Part shown: piece after piece, positions 1 through 7,455 of the stretch | How the letters are laid out: every line of letters starts with the position of its first letter | How positions within the stretch are numbered: the stretch's first letter is position 1 | From: Bryobacterales bacterium | GTDB taxonomy: Bacteria; Acidobacteriota; Terriglobia; Bryobacterales; Bryobacteraceae | Assembly: GCA_016789785.1 (NCBI GenBank) | Contig: JAEUQE010000200.1 | Span: forward strand, 1-17,049 | Reading direction: 5' to 3' | Length of the DNA: 17,049 nt | Notes under the pieces: generated by a model | What the model saw: only the letters and a program-made list of their open reading frames with translations | What the model was told of the DNA's origin: nothing | The model's database searches: none | Program-made: the position numbers and the translations under genes

Positions 1-1
1 C

Positions 2-2449
2 TACTGGCGCGAAGAAAGCCGCCACGCGTTGGGCTGGGCCTGGCTGGAGCGCTTCATCGCCGACCTTCGTTACGCGCTGCGAGGCTGGCGTCGAGAGCCC
101 GGATTCACGGTGACCGTCCTGGCGGTCCTCGCGCTTGGCATCGGCACAACTACGGCCATGTTCAGCCTGGTGGAGGCGATTCTGCTTCGCCCGCTGCCTT
201 ATGCGTCCGATCGCGCAATGGCTGTGTTCGTGTCGTTCTCACCACAGAACGTCGATCTGGGTTGGATGTCGATGGCGGACTTCCTGGATTGGCGAGCAAG
301 TTCACAGTCGTTTGAAAGGCCCGAAGCGCACTTCCGCAACGGCATGACGATCACGAGCGAAGGAGAGCCTGCCAACGTTCGTGCGGCGGTGGTGACGGGT
401 GGTTTCTTCGATGCGCTGGGCGTGAAGCCGTATCTTGGGCGCGTGTTTACTCCCGCCGATGAGAAGCCCGGGAACACACGCACCATTGTCCTCGGGTACC
501 GGCTGTGGCGCACTGTCTTCCGGGGCGATCCGAACGTTGTGGGACGCTCGTTTCGAGCAAGCGAGCGCGACTACACGGTCATCGGCGTCGCGCCTCCGGA
601 AATGCGCTTCCCCGAATTCGCCGACCTGTGGATGAACATGACCATCGCGCCGCCCACACGCCGCGGGCCTTTCATTCTGCGCGGGATTGCGAAGTTGAAA
701 GAGAGCACGACAATTGAGCAGGCACGCGCGGAACTCGCGACGCTCGGGGCACGGATTGAGAAGGAGCACCCGAAAGACTACGCGCGCCTGCGATTTCCGG
801 TTGTGCCGCTTCGCGACTGGATCACGCAGGAGCACCGGCCCACACTGCGCGCGCTGATGGGCGCGGTAGGTCTGCTGTTCCTGCTTGCACTGGTCAACGT
901 GGCTTCCATGATGCTTGCACGCGCTTCGTCACGCGAGCAGGAGTTTGCGATTCGCACAAGCCTTGGAGCTGGTTCTGCGCGGCTTGCCAGACAGTTGATC
1001 ACCGAAGGCATGCTGCTCTCGATAGGCGGCGGGGCGGCCGGCCTTGCACTGGCATGGATCCTGATTCGCTCTGCATCGAAGGTTGCGGAGGGGCTGCCTC
1101 GCATGCACGAAGTCGGAATGAACGCAGCGATCGCGGCTTTCAGTCTTGCGATGGCCGTCCTGGCAGGGCTACTGATCAGCGCGCTGCCAGCTTGGAGCCT
1201 CCGCCTGGGTTCCATCCGCAACCGGTTGGTGGTGCAGAGCCGCACGGCCACGGCCGGACACAGCAGCCAGCGAGCGCGCTGGATTCTGGTGACCGCCGAG
1301 ATCGCGATGAGTTGCGCACTGCTTGCGAGCGCCGGCTTGCTGATCCGGAGCTTCTTTTCTTTGCGCGGAGTGGATCTCGGTTTTCAACCGGACCGCATCG
1401 TGACGATTCCATTCATGACCACGGGCCAACGATTCTCGGAGCCCGCGCGCGTGCATGCGTTCCAGCGGGAACTCGTCGAGCGCGTCCGATTGATGCCGCA
1501 AGTGGAGTCGGCGGCGCTCTCGACCACAGTGCCTCCGAATCGTGTGATGTTCAGCGACAGTTTCGAGATCGAGGGCGCACAGGACTCGGCCGCGAATCCG
1601 GCGGTTCCCATCGTCATCGTAACGCCGGGCTACTTCGAAGCGATGGGCATCCGGATGATTGCCGGCCGCGGCTTTCACAGCATCGACAAACCGAATTCGC
1701 CGCTGGTCGCGATCATCCCAAAGGAACTCGCCGACCGCTATTTCCCTGGGCGGAATCCGATCGGCCGGCGCATCAAGCTCGGGGGTCCCAGCCTTGCGGG
1801 GAATCCGTATCGCGAGATCATCGGCGTCGCGGGCAATGTGCGTTATCAGGGGATGGAGAGCGCTGGGGGTGAAGCCTTGTACGTCGTCAACACACAGCTC
1901 ACATTGGGCTCCACGAATCTCATCGTTCGGGCAAAACCTGGCGCCGCGGACACCACACTGACCACACAACTGCGCGCCGTCCTCTCTGAAATGGGCGTTG
2001 CCACCCCGCCGTCGCTTGTGTTCCCGATGGAGACCTTGCTCGCCGAATCGCTTGCGCCCTGGAAGCTCCGCGCCTGGCTGACCACTGCCTTCGCCGCGCT
2101 CGCGCTGCTTCTTGCGGGCACAGGGGTGTATGGAGTGCTTGCCTACATGGTCGCGCAAAGACGTAGTGAATTCGGCATTCGAGTGGCGATTGGCGCAACC
2201 CCTGCGCAAGTGGCCGGATTGGTGCTGAAACAAATTGCCTGGATCCTGTTTTTGGGACTGTTGGCGGGAACTGGCGGAGTGGTGGCGTTGTTGCCATGGA
2301 TGGAGCCATTCCTGTATGGCGTGAAATCGTGGGACCCGGCGGCGCTGGCGATCGCGGCGATCTGGCTCGGGCTTGCGGCATTGCTGGCCGCGCTGGCGCC
2401 CGTATGGCGAGCGACGCGCATTGATCCGGTGGAGACGCTGCGGTCCTAA
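2..2449 (+). CDS. ADOP-family ABC transporter permease, 5' end outside window
   Basis: This is a large integral membrane permease of the MacB/FtsX type in the Acidobacterial duplicated orphan permease (ADOP) arrangement. It has two copies of a periplasmic MacB core domain, each followed by FtsX-like membrane helices. The frame is open to the left edge. The first readable residues (YWREESRHALGWAWLERF, then the DLRYALR element) match the segment that in this family links an N-terminal domain to the first helix, so the TTG at 29 is probably not the true start. The first membrane segment follows (VTVLAVLALGIGTTTAMFSL). FtsX helices lie near the middle (ALMGAVGLLFLLALVNVASM, then ASSREQEFAIRTSLGAGSARL) and again at the C-terminus (GVYGVLAYMVAQRRSEFGIR). 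The repeated EFxIRxxxGA motif marks the two halves. It has no ATPase domain and no ATPase neighbour in view, as is usual for ADOP. The substrate is unknown; export of peptides or small molecules is only a family-level guess. Confidence 0.93.
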   Translation, partial: YWREESRHALGWAWLERFIADLRYALRGWRREPGFTVTVLAVLALGIGTTTAMFSLVEAILLRPLPYASDRAMAVFVSFSPQNVDLGWMSMADFLDWRASSQSFERPEAHFRNGMTITSEGEPANVRAAVVTGGFFDALGVKPYLGRVFTPADEKPGNTRTIVLGYRLWRTVFRGDPNVVGRSFRASERDYTVIGVAPPEMRFPEFADLWMNMTIAPPTRRGPFILRGIAKLKESTTIEQARAELATLGARIEKEHPKDYARLRFPVVPLRDWITQEHRPTLRALMGAVGLLFLLALVNVASMMLARASSREQEFAIRTSLGAGSARLARQLITEGMLLSIGGGAAGLALAWILIRSASKVAEGLPRMHEVGMNAAIAAFSLAMAVLAGLLISALPAWSLRLGSIRNRLVVQSRTATAGHSSQRARWILVTAEIAMSCALLASAGLLIRSFFSLRGVDLGFQPDRIVTIPFMTTGQRFSEPARVHAFQRELVERVRLMPQVESAALSTTVPPNRVMFSDSFEIEGAQDSAANPAVPIVIVTPGYFEAMGIRMIAGRGFHSIDKPNSPLVAIIPKELADRYFPGRNPIGRRIKLGGPSLAGNPYREIIGVAGNVRYQGMESAGGEALYVVNTQLTLGSTNLIVRAKPGAADTTLTTQLRAVLSEMGVATPPSLVFPMETLLAESLAPWKLRAWLTTAFAALALLLAGTGVYGVLAYMVAQRRSEFGIRVAIGATPAQVAGLVLKQIAWILFLGLLAGTGGVVALLPWMEPFLYGVKSWDPAALAIAAIWLGLAALLAALAPVWRATRIDPVETLRS

Positions 2450-2519
2450 CCAGTAGGATCGTAGCGATCACAGATTGCCGAGGGGTGAGTAACCGACAAC
2501 TTCTGCCTCAACGAACTTC

Positions 2520-2540
2520 GGAGGCGCGAAACAGGCCTCC
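2520..2540 (+). terminator. Stem-loop downstream of ADOP gene, possible terminator
   Basis: GGAGGC (2520-2525) is complementary to GCCTCC (2535-2540) across a 9-nt loop, about 70 bp after the ADOP stop codon. No T-run follows, so it is not a canonical intrinsic terminator. It could be a transcript-end structure or chance in GC-rich DNA. Confidence 0.25.
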
Positions 2541-2596
2541 TCTGGAAAGGGGAAGCGGGCTCACGGCGCCAAAATGCAAGATAGAAGTACTGGCAT

Positions 2597-2641
2597 TGGC
2601 GCGTTGTCAAGGGCAGCGCCAGTTCGTGGGCGCCGCCACGA
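2597..2641. repeat. Two adjacent GC-rich stem-loops
   Basis: TGGCGC (2597-2602) pairs with GCGCCA (2616-2621), and TCGTGG (2624-2629) pairs with CCACGA (2636-2641) around a 6-nt loop. The second hairpin begins two bases beyond the premature stop of the vapC remnant. The pair resembles a REP-like intergenic palindrome unit, but I see no second copy in this window. Confidence 0.3.
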
Positions 2642-2643
2642 GG

Positions 2644-2676
2644 TTATTCCGCCAAGACAGATGTGTCAACGAGCAT
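2644..2676 (-). pseudogene. vapC: VapC-type toxin remnant, 10 codons then stop
   Basis: Immediately after the antitoxin, an ATG overlaps its stop codon (TGATG at 2678-2674) and opens the peptide MLVDTSVLAE, which ends at TAA 2646-2644. The first eight residues are the conserved start of VapC PIN-domain ribonucleases (typically M-I/L-VDTSVW), including the first catalytic Asp at residue 4. No PIN continuation is recognisable in any of the three minus frames beyond the stop. Either a nonsense mutation plus erosion, or a deletion replacing the rest of the gene, has removed the toxin. The coordinates cover only the recognisable start. A sequencing error alone would not explain this, because the downstream frames also lack PIN motifs. 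Confidence 0.68.
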
Positions 2677-2870
2677 CACGAATGCGCCTTCCGCCTCGGA
2701 ATGCTCCTGAGTTGAGGTTGACTCCCACCCAGAGCTGCGAGACGCTTGCCCACCTCACGCGCAATCAAAGCTTCCAGTCCAGCCCGCACGAGGGCCGTCC
2801 TCTCGTCAATGCCAGTGAGTTCCTGGGGACGGCGGAGCAGATCATCGTCGATATCCACTGTCGTTCTCAT
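2676..2870 (-). CDS. vapB: VapB-type antitoxin, type II toxin-antitoxin
   Basis: This is a 64-residue protein beginning MRTTVDIDDDLLRRPQELTG, the characteristic N-terminus of the short VapB (DUF2191-like) antitoxins. In that family an N-terminal beta strand plus helix forms the DNA-binding dimer. The middle (ERTALVRAGLEALIAREVGK) is the usual helix, and the C-terminus (LGGSQPQLRSIPRRKAHS) is the flexible tail that normally wraps the toxin's active site. The length is normal for the family. A proline at residue 15 sits where related proteins usually have a small helix-forming residue and may disturb the fold. Its TGA overlaps the ATG of the vapC remnant, the normal vapBC coupling. With the toxin destroyed it is probably an orphan antitoxin, acting as a DNA-binding relic or an anti-addiction factor. 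No strong ribosome-binding site precedes the ATG. Confidence 0.8.
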   Translation of the reverse strand: MRTTVDIDDDLLRRPQELTGIDERTALVRAGLEALIAREVGKRLAALGGSQPQLRSIPRRKAHS

Positions 2871-2889
2871 TCATATCACTATGCAGAAA

Positions 2890-2901
2890 CTCGCACACGA
2901 G
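2890..2901. promoter_or_regulatory. Small inverted repeat, candidate VapB operator
   Basis: CTCG-CACA-CGAG lies 20 bp upstream of the vapB start, in the 114-bp divergent region shared with the M20 peptidase gene. VapB dimers usually bind inverted repeats near their own start, so the position fits. Four-base arms are short enough to be chance. Confidence 0.22.
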
Positions 2902-2971
2902 CACAATACTCCTCCCCCGCCGCTTGCCCTATCCTGTACTGCAACGCCGCACTCCACCGGTCCCGAACAGC

Positions 2972-2977
2972 TACACT
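2972..2977 (+). promoter_or_regulatory. -10 hexamer for the M20 peptidase gene, leaderless type
   Basis: TACACT ends 7 nt before the ATG at 2985. There is no purine-rich ribosome-binding site between them and no convincing -35 box. This spacing would put the transcription start at or next to the ATG, as in leaderless mRNAs with a TANNNT box. Confidence 0.38.
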
Positions 2978-2984
2978 GTTCCTC

Positions 2985-4382
2985 ATGACCGCGCGCCTCA
3001 CGGCATTCGTATTCACACTCGCAATCACGCTCCCCGCGCAGAGCATCGACTGGAACAAGATCAACGACGAGACCATGCGCCACTTCCAGGCGCTGGTCCG
3101 CATCGACACGACCGACCCGCCAGGCAACGAGGCGCCCGCGGTCGAGTACCTCAAGAAAGTGCTCGATGACGAGGGCATTCCGAACAAAGTGTTCGCGCTC
3201 GATCCCAAGCGGCCGAACCTCGTCGCCCGGCTGAAGGGCAACGGCAGCAAGCGTCCACTACTGATCATGGGGCATACCGACGTGGTGAACATCGATCCGC
3301 GGAAGTGGAAGTTCCCACCGTTTGGAGCGGTTCGCGATGGCGGCTACGTGTATGGACGCGGCACCGTGGATGACAAGGACAACGTGGTCGCATGCCTCAT
3401 GACGATGCTGGTATTGAAGCGTCTGAATGTTCCACTGGATCGGGACGTGATCTTTCTTGCCGAAGCGGGCGAAGAGGGCGCGGTTCGATTCGGCATCAAG
3501 TACATGGTGGAGAATCACTACTCCGAGATTGACGCGGAGTTCTGTTTGGCCGAGGGCGGCGGCGCGGTTCGGACCGGTGGCAAGCCGCGCTATGTCACCA
3601 TCGCGACCACTGAGAAGATCCCTTATGCCTTGAAGCTCATCGCACGCGGGCCCGCGGGCCATGGCTCGCGCCCGCTGCGTACCAACGCAATTCTGCATCT
3701 CTCCGAGGCCGTCTCGAAAGCCACGCGCTGGATGCCGCCAATGCGTATGAACGACACCACTCGCGCGTACTTTGAAAGGCTCGCCACCATCAGCACGCCG
3801 GAGGAAGCCGCGCGCTACAACGGCATTCCCAATCCTGAGAAGACCACCGCGATTCAGGAATACTTCGCCGATCATGAGCCCGGCCACAGCTCGATGCTTC
3901 GGACATCCATTTCGCCGAACATGTTTCGCGCGGGCTATCGCGTCAACGTGATTCCTTCGGAGGCGGAAGCGACACTGGATGTTCGCGCGTTGCCCGACGA
4001 GGACATCCCCGCCTTCGTGGAACAAGTGCGCAAAGTGATCAACGATCCGCAAGTGGAGGTGGTGCGCGAGGCTCGTGATACGCGCCCCGTGGCGGCGCCG
4101 TCACGTCTCGATAGTGAAGCGTTCCGGGTCCTCGAAACCGTCGCCAAGCGCACCTATCCGGGGATGATCGTTCTACCCACCATGCTCACCGGAGCGACCG
4201 ACATGGCCTATCTGCGCGGCCGTGGAATGCAGTGCTACGGCGTTGGTCCGATGACGGATTCCGAGGACGGCCCCAAAGGCTTCGGCGCGCACAGCGACCA
4301 GGAACGCATTCTCGAAAGCTCGCTCCACACGTTCGTGCGATTCCACTATGAGGCCGTGGAGTCGATCGCACGGCACAAGTAA
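2985..4382 (+). CDS. Exported M20-family metallopeptidase
   Basis: This 465-residue zinc-dependent peptidase or amidohydrolase belongs to the M20/M25/M40 family (carboxypeptidase G2, ArgE, DapE and dipeptidase relatives). Visible active-site elements are GHTDVV (His97, Asp99), YGRGTVDDKD (bridging Asp129), AEAGEEG (general base and ligand Glu163/164), CLAEGGG (Glu190), and a late GFGAHSDQER carrying the last metal His. The central segment RGPAGHGSRP fits the lid/dimerisation domain. The N-terminus (MTARLTAFVFTLAITLPAQS) looks like a signal peptide, so it probably acts in the periplasm. An open frame extends further upstream, but the ATG at 2985 is chosen because it begins the signal peptide and follows a -10-like box; the upstream part overlaps the vapB locus and has no recognisable protein signature. 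It converges on the TonB receptor gene with 5 bp between stops. The substrate is probably a peptide or N-acyl amino acid; it cannot be read from sequence. Confidence 0.92.
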   Translation: MTARLTAFVFTLAITLPAQSIDWNKINDETMRHFQALVRIDTTDPPGNEAPAVEYLKKVLDDEGIPNKVFALDPKRPNLVARLKGNGSKRPLLIMGHTDVVNIDPRKWKFPPFGAVRDGGYVYGRGTVDDKDNVVACLMTMLVLKRLNVPLDRDVIFLAEAGEEGAVRFGIKYMVENHYSEIDAEFCLAEGGGAVRTGGKPRYVTIATTEKIPYALKLIARGPAGHGSRPLRTNAILHLSEAVSKATRWMPPMRMNDTTRAYFERLATISTPEEAARYNGIPNPEKTTAIQEYFADHEPGHSSMLRTSISPNMFRAGYRVNVIPSEAEATLDVRALPDEDIPAFVEQVRKVINDPQVEVVREARDTRPVAAPSRLDSEAFRVLETVAKRTYPGMIVLPTMLTGATDMAYLRGRGMQCYGVGPMTDSEDGPKGFGAHSDQERILESSLHTFVRFHYEAVESIARHK

Positions 4383-4387
4383 GAAGG

Positions 4388-6361
4388 TCAATTCCAGCGC
4401 AGGCCAAGCCGCCACAGCCGCGGCGCTCCGATGTTGGGCGTGGGGCTGAAGCCCACCAGAAACTCGCGATCGAACATGTTCTCGAAAGCCGCCTGTACCG
4501 ACACTCCGCGCACTAGGCGTTGCCTCGCCGTGACGTGAAAGACAGCGAATCCGGGCAGCCGGAACACATTGCGGTCATCTTCAAATTGCATCCCGAAGCT
4601 GCGCATTCCGAACGTGGCAGTGGTACGGTTTCGCGCGTAGGTGAGTTGCGCGGAGCCTTGGTGTTTCGGGATTTGCGGCAATCGTTCGCGGGTGCTGAAA
4701 CGCGACTCCGAGAACAGATAGCTTGCCTCGCCACTCCACGATCGCCAGCGCTGTCTCGCTTCCACTTCGATGCCCCGGCCATTGGCCGCGGCGGCATTGC
4801 GGCGCTGCCTCGTGATGAGTTGCGGCGTGGTGCTCAACGTCACGTTCGTGATGAGATCCGACATCTCATTGCGAAAGAACGTCACGCCCATCCGCCGGGT
4901 TTCGCCGAGCAGATCGAAGCCCGCTTCCACACCTGTCAACGACTCCGGACGCAGCATGTCATTGGGCAGCGTGGTGGCGTTGCCTGCGCGAAACTCACGA
5001 AACAGTTCGTTCAAAGTGGGCGCGCGAAAACTGCGGTATCCCGATGCGCGCAGACGATACCACGCGCGTCCCACCGTCACGCCTCCGCTTGGCGAAAAGA
5101 AGCGGTTGTCCTGGCCTGTGAAGTGATGACGCATGCCGAGAAAGAATTGCGCCGGTCCCGCCGACGCGTTCACCTGTCCGAAGACGCCATGCTGCAACTG
5201 CACTCCGCCACCGGTACGCTTACCGGAAGGAACCAGCGAATCGATCGAGTAGCCCTCCACTCGGACAACGTCGGCACCCGCGAGGATATTGGTCCTCGCG
5301 ATACTCCGCCGGAAGAGCAGCGCGGCGCCGGTCGCGTCGACAGGCACCGATTGACGGAACGTGAGACGGTCCGTGTTGCGATCGGCGGAGATCGCCGAGA
5401 ACGCCGCACGAAATTCCTCACGCGTGTGATAGCCGGTGAGCGCGACATTGTTCACCGTACCCGCCGAGTAATGCGCCGACACGGTCCCAAGGCTCGTCGA
5501 GTTCTTCTGCACCACGGTACCGTTGTCGCGATCTTCGATCAGCATGTCCGCTTTCAGATACAGTCTCTGCCTGTCGCCGAGATAATCGAAGCGCGCGTCA
5601 GGCGCAAGGAATCGCACTCCGGCACGGGTGTCCACGCGTCCGCGAATCGTATCGGGAACAATGAAGTATCCGTCCGTATCAAAGGCGCGGGCGTTCGCTG
5701 AAACGCCGTATTTCCCGAAGGGCCGAGTGAATCCCGCCGACAACAGATGCTGCGCCAGATTGCCCGCCTCATAGCCGCCGTAGTAGCGCGTGCGGTCCGG
5801 ATTGGGAGAGAACATCGCGATTGCGCCGCCCATTGCGCGATCGCCAAACACGCTTGTGGAAGCACCGCGCATCACTTCCACACGGTCGATCTGTTCCGGT
5901 GAGAAGCGCGTCCAATAGACCCAGCCGCCGAACGGATCGTTCACGGGAACGCCGTCCCACAAGACGAGCGTACGGCTGGCGCCCGTGGATCCGATGCCAC
6001 GCAGCGACACTCCCTGCGTAGTGGGATTGGCCACCAGACTCGACGTGCGGCGAAAGAGACTGAAGCCCGGCACCATCCGCAGACGGTCATCCAGGTTCAC
6101 TCCAGGAATGCGCTTCAACTCCGGTGCGCCCAGAATCGAGATGTTCGCGGGCGTCTCTGCCTCAAGCTTGCCGGCGACGGTGATCGCGCTGCGCACTGGA
6201 GGCAGCTTCGGATCTTCGTCCGGTTGCGGAGGACTCTGCTGCGCCGGCTGTGTTTGGGCCTGAAGGATGGTGACGCACAACATGAGCGCGAGACCACCCA
6301 GCATCCGCGATATGAGAATCAAAAGTCGCACTGAAAACCACTTTATAACTGTTCTCTTCAT
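4388..6361 (-). CDS. TonB-dependent outer membrane receptor
   Basis: This 657-residue outer membrane receptor couples to TonB-ExbBD to import a scarce ligand such as a siderophore, cobalamin or an organic nutrient. Residues 1-35 form a long signal peptide (MKRTVIKWFSVRLLILISRM to LQA), followed by a Pro/Gln-rich linker and a TonB-box-like SAITVAGKLE near residue 58. The plug domain is clear: LDDRLRMVPGFSL, GVSLRGIGSTGASRTLVLWD, GVPVNDPFGGWVYW, IDRVEVMRGASTSVFGDRAM. The rest reads as alternating amphipathic strands of a 22-stranded barrel, with FRAPTLNELFREF and FENMFDREFLVGFSPTPN typical of the C-terminal half. It ends LGLRWN. I chose the ATG at 6361 over a TTG at 6406 because it opens the signal peptide. 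The start lies inside the upstream DUF58 gene (200-nt out-of-frame overlap), so the two are probably co-transcribed. The ligand is unknown. Confidence 0.93.
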   Translation of the reverse strand: MKRTVIKWFSVRLLILISRMLGGLALMLCVTILQAQTQPAQQSPPQPDEDPKLPPVRSAITVAGKLEAETPANISILGAPELKRIPGVNLDDRLRMVPGFSLFRRTSSLVANPTTQGVSLRGIGSTGASRTLVLWDGVPVNDPFGGWVYWTRFSPEQIDRVEVMRGASTSVFGDRAMGGAIAMFSPNPDRTRYYGGYEAGNLAQHLLSAGFTRPFGKYGVSANARAFDTDGYFIVPDTIRGRVDTRAGVRFLAPDARFDYLGDRQRLYLKADMLIEDRDNGTVVQKNSTSLGTVSAHYSAGTVNNVALTGYHTREEFRAAFSAISADRNTDRLTFRQSVPVDATGAALLFRRSIARTNILAGADVVRVEGYSIDSLVPSGKRTGGGVQLQHGVFGQVNASAGPAQFFLGMRHHFTGQDNRFFSPSGGVTVGRAWYRLRASGYRSFRAPTLNELFREFRAGNATTLPNDMLRPESLTGVEAGFDLLGETRRMGVTFFRNEMSDLITNVTLSTTPQLITRQRRNAAAANGRGIEVEARQRWRSWSGEASYLFSESRFSTRERLPQIPKHQGSAQLTYARNRTTATFGMRSFGMQFEDDRNVFRLPGFAVFHVTARQRLVRGVSVQAAFENMFDREFLVGFSPTPNIGAPRLWRLGLRWN

Positions 6362-7337
6362 GAGGTGTGACGACGGACTGCGAACGGTGGGGCTCCACTT
6401 GCGCAAGGTACTTCAGAATCGTGTAGACATCGCCGGCTTCGGGCAGGCGCACATCGGCGGCTTGAGTGACAAATCGCAACCGCGAGCCGCGCTGGCTGAG
6501 CCTCCAGCACAGCCATGCCACGCATTCAATCACTTCTTCAAACCACTCCTCCATGCCCAACGGAACCTGAAGGTCGAGAAAGATCTCCACCAGATGATCT
6601 TCCTCGCGCGCAAACTCGCGAACCTGCAGCTCGCCGGTGTGCGCCGTTGCGCGCCAATCCACATGACGCGAACTCTCACCATGCTCGTAGGGGCGAATGC
6701 GATAGAAGTCGTGACCGCGGCCGCGGAAGTGGGTTTCCATTTCGCCCTCCAGCGCCCGCATCAACTCCTCATAGCCCGCGGCGGGATCGATCGACGGATA
6801 CACCAGCACTTCGCGAGGCAGCTTCACCTGCACCTTGCGTTCGGTGAATCCGAAAGGAAACCGTGTTGTGAATTGATACTGGCTCTCTTTGTACAGGCCG
6901 CGCTTGCGGAAGAACACCGTGGTGAGCGCATCCAGCGTGCCGCCGCCAGGGACCATGGGGAAGTAGATGGTGCCGGGGCTCTCCTCCGGATCGGTGGATG
7001 CAAGTTGAATGGAGAACGAGGGCATCCAGCGCTTGGAGTTGTAGAGTTGCACACGCGCGGGCAGCTTGCGTTTGGCGAACACATGCTCCGGAAGCAGAAG
7101 GCGCAACTCGAGGCCGGCGAGCCCGAGCCGGCTGACGAAGCCCGAAATCAGCAGGGTGGAGAGCATCGCGGCCAGCAGCAGGAACAGCAGATTGTTGCCC
7201 GAGGCAAACGCGCCCAGGCCCACCAGCACGATCAGCAGCGAGAAGACCGCTCCGCTCCACGTGATCTGATGGCGGACCGAGCGGCGCCATCGCAACACAC
7301 GTTGCCGGATATCGCGAAGACGGGCGCGGGATCTCAT
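6162..7337 (-). CDS. DUF58 membrane protein with extended C-terminus
   Basis: This is a 391-residue DUF58 protein. Two membrane helices lie near residues 28-66 (ITWSGAVFSLLIVLVGLGAF, NNLLFLLLAAMLSTLLISGF). A beta-rich region follows (GLYKESQYQFTTRFPFGF), then the family signature FYRIRPYEHGESSRHVDW at 211-228 and a VWA-like region (HLVEIFLDLQVP). DUF58 proteins normally sit beside a MoxR AAA+ ATPase and often a transglutaminase; none is visible here, so this is an isolated copy. Family-like sequence reaches roughly residue 350 (AGDVYTILKYLAQVEP, YKVVFSA). The remaining Ser/Arg/Ala-rich tail is read from DNA whose codon bias favours the TonB receptor frame, so it looks like read-through after loss of the original stop. 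The ATG at 7337 has no strong ribosome-binding site. Its role is uncertain; envelope stress or chaperone-like assembly is the family-level idea. Confidence 0.88.
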   Translation of the reverse strand: MRSRARLRDIRQRVLRWRRSVRHQITWSGAVFSLLIVLVGLGAFASGNNLLFLLLAAMLSTLLISGFVSRLGLAGLELRLLLPEHVFAKRKLPARVQLYNSKRWMPSFSIQLASTDPEESPGTIYFPMVPGGGTLDALTTVFFRKRGLYKESQYQFTTRFPFGFTERKVQVKLPREVLVYPSIDPAAGYEELMRALEGEMETHFRGRGHDFYRIRPYEHGESSRHVDWRATAHTGELQVREFAREEDHLVEIFLDLQVPLGMEEWFEEVIECVAWLCWRLSQRGSRLRFVTQAADVRLPEAGDVYTILKYLAQVEPHRSQSVVTPHEENSYKVVFSATFDSHIADAGWSRAHVVRHHPSGPNTAGAAESSATGRRSEAASSAQRDHRRRQA

Positions 7338-7349
7338 CTGGTCTCAGCG

Positions 7350-7355
7350 TACAAT
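7350..7355 (+). promoter_or_regulatory. Candidate -10 box for the APC permease transcript
   Basis: TACAAT lies in the 110-bp divergent region between the DUF58 and APC genes. It would give a leader of about 85 nt before the permease ATG. No good -35 hexamer is seen at the usual spacing. Confidence 0.33.
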
Positions 7356-7365
7356 AAAGAGCTTC

Positions 7366-7455
7366 ATGCTTGATTCACGACCGATCGCTTTCGTTGCGGC
7401 ACATGGCATGATGTGCGCCACTGCTGGAGGAAACGGCAGGGTGCGCAATGTCTGA
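7366..7455 (+). CDS. Possible 29-codon leader ORF overlapping the APC permease start
   Basis: An ATG shortly after the candidate -10 box opens a 29-residue frame (MLDSRPIAFVAAHGMMCATA and nine more residues). It ends at TGA 7453-7455, five bases past the end of the permease ATG at 7448-7450 and in a different frame. A weak purine stretch (AAAGAG) precedes it. Overlap with the downstream start would allow translational coupling. It has no recognisable homology and may be chance. Confidence 0.22.
   Translation: MLDSRPIAFVAAHGMMCATAGGNGRVRNV
7399..7416 (+). promoter_or_regulatory. Stem-loop in the permease leader
   Basis: GCACAT (7399-7404) pairs with ATGTGC (7411-7416) around a 6-nt loop. It lies 9 nt before the strong GGAGGAA at 7426-7432, which is itself 15 nt from the ATG, an unusually long spacing. 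The hairpin could modulate translation initiation, but I see no known riboswitch. Confidence 0.28.

Larger units (their letters stand above)
2450..2643. other. Gene-poor stretch between ADOP gene and vapC remnant
   Basis: I see no convincing gene on either strand here. Open frames exist but have no recognisable protein signature. The stretch holds three short stem-loops, at 2520-2540, 2597-2621 and 2624-2641. On the minus strand it is where the body of a VapC toxin would be expected, but I could not recognise PIN-domain sequence in any of the three minus frames. It is probably degraded DNA. Confidence 0.5.

Noticed and set aside
1169..2233. 354-codon minus-strand open frame inside the ADOP permease gene
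   Set aside because: Low-complexity Arg/His-rich antisense frame opposite conserved FtsX segments; no start signal or domain.
2574..2984. Upstream extension of the M20 peptidase frame to 2574 (602 residues)
   Set aside because: The extension has no family match by eye, covers the vapB locus on the other strand, and places the signal peptide in mid-protein. The ATG at 2985 starts a normal signal peptide.
4520..5701. 393-codon plus-strand open frame opposite the TonB receptor gene
   Set aside because: It is rich in Arg/His/Ala with no motif or hydrophobic pattern, lies wholly opposite a well-supported gene, and is the usual antisense shadow in GC-rich DNA.
6267..7373. 368-codon plus-strand open frame opposite the DUF58 gene
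   Set aside because: Composition is shadow-like (Arg, Gln, His, Ala) with no recognisable domain; the minus strand has clear DUF58 motifs and membrane helices.
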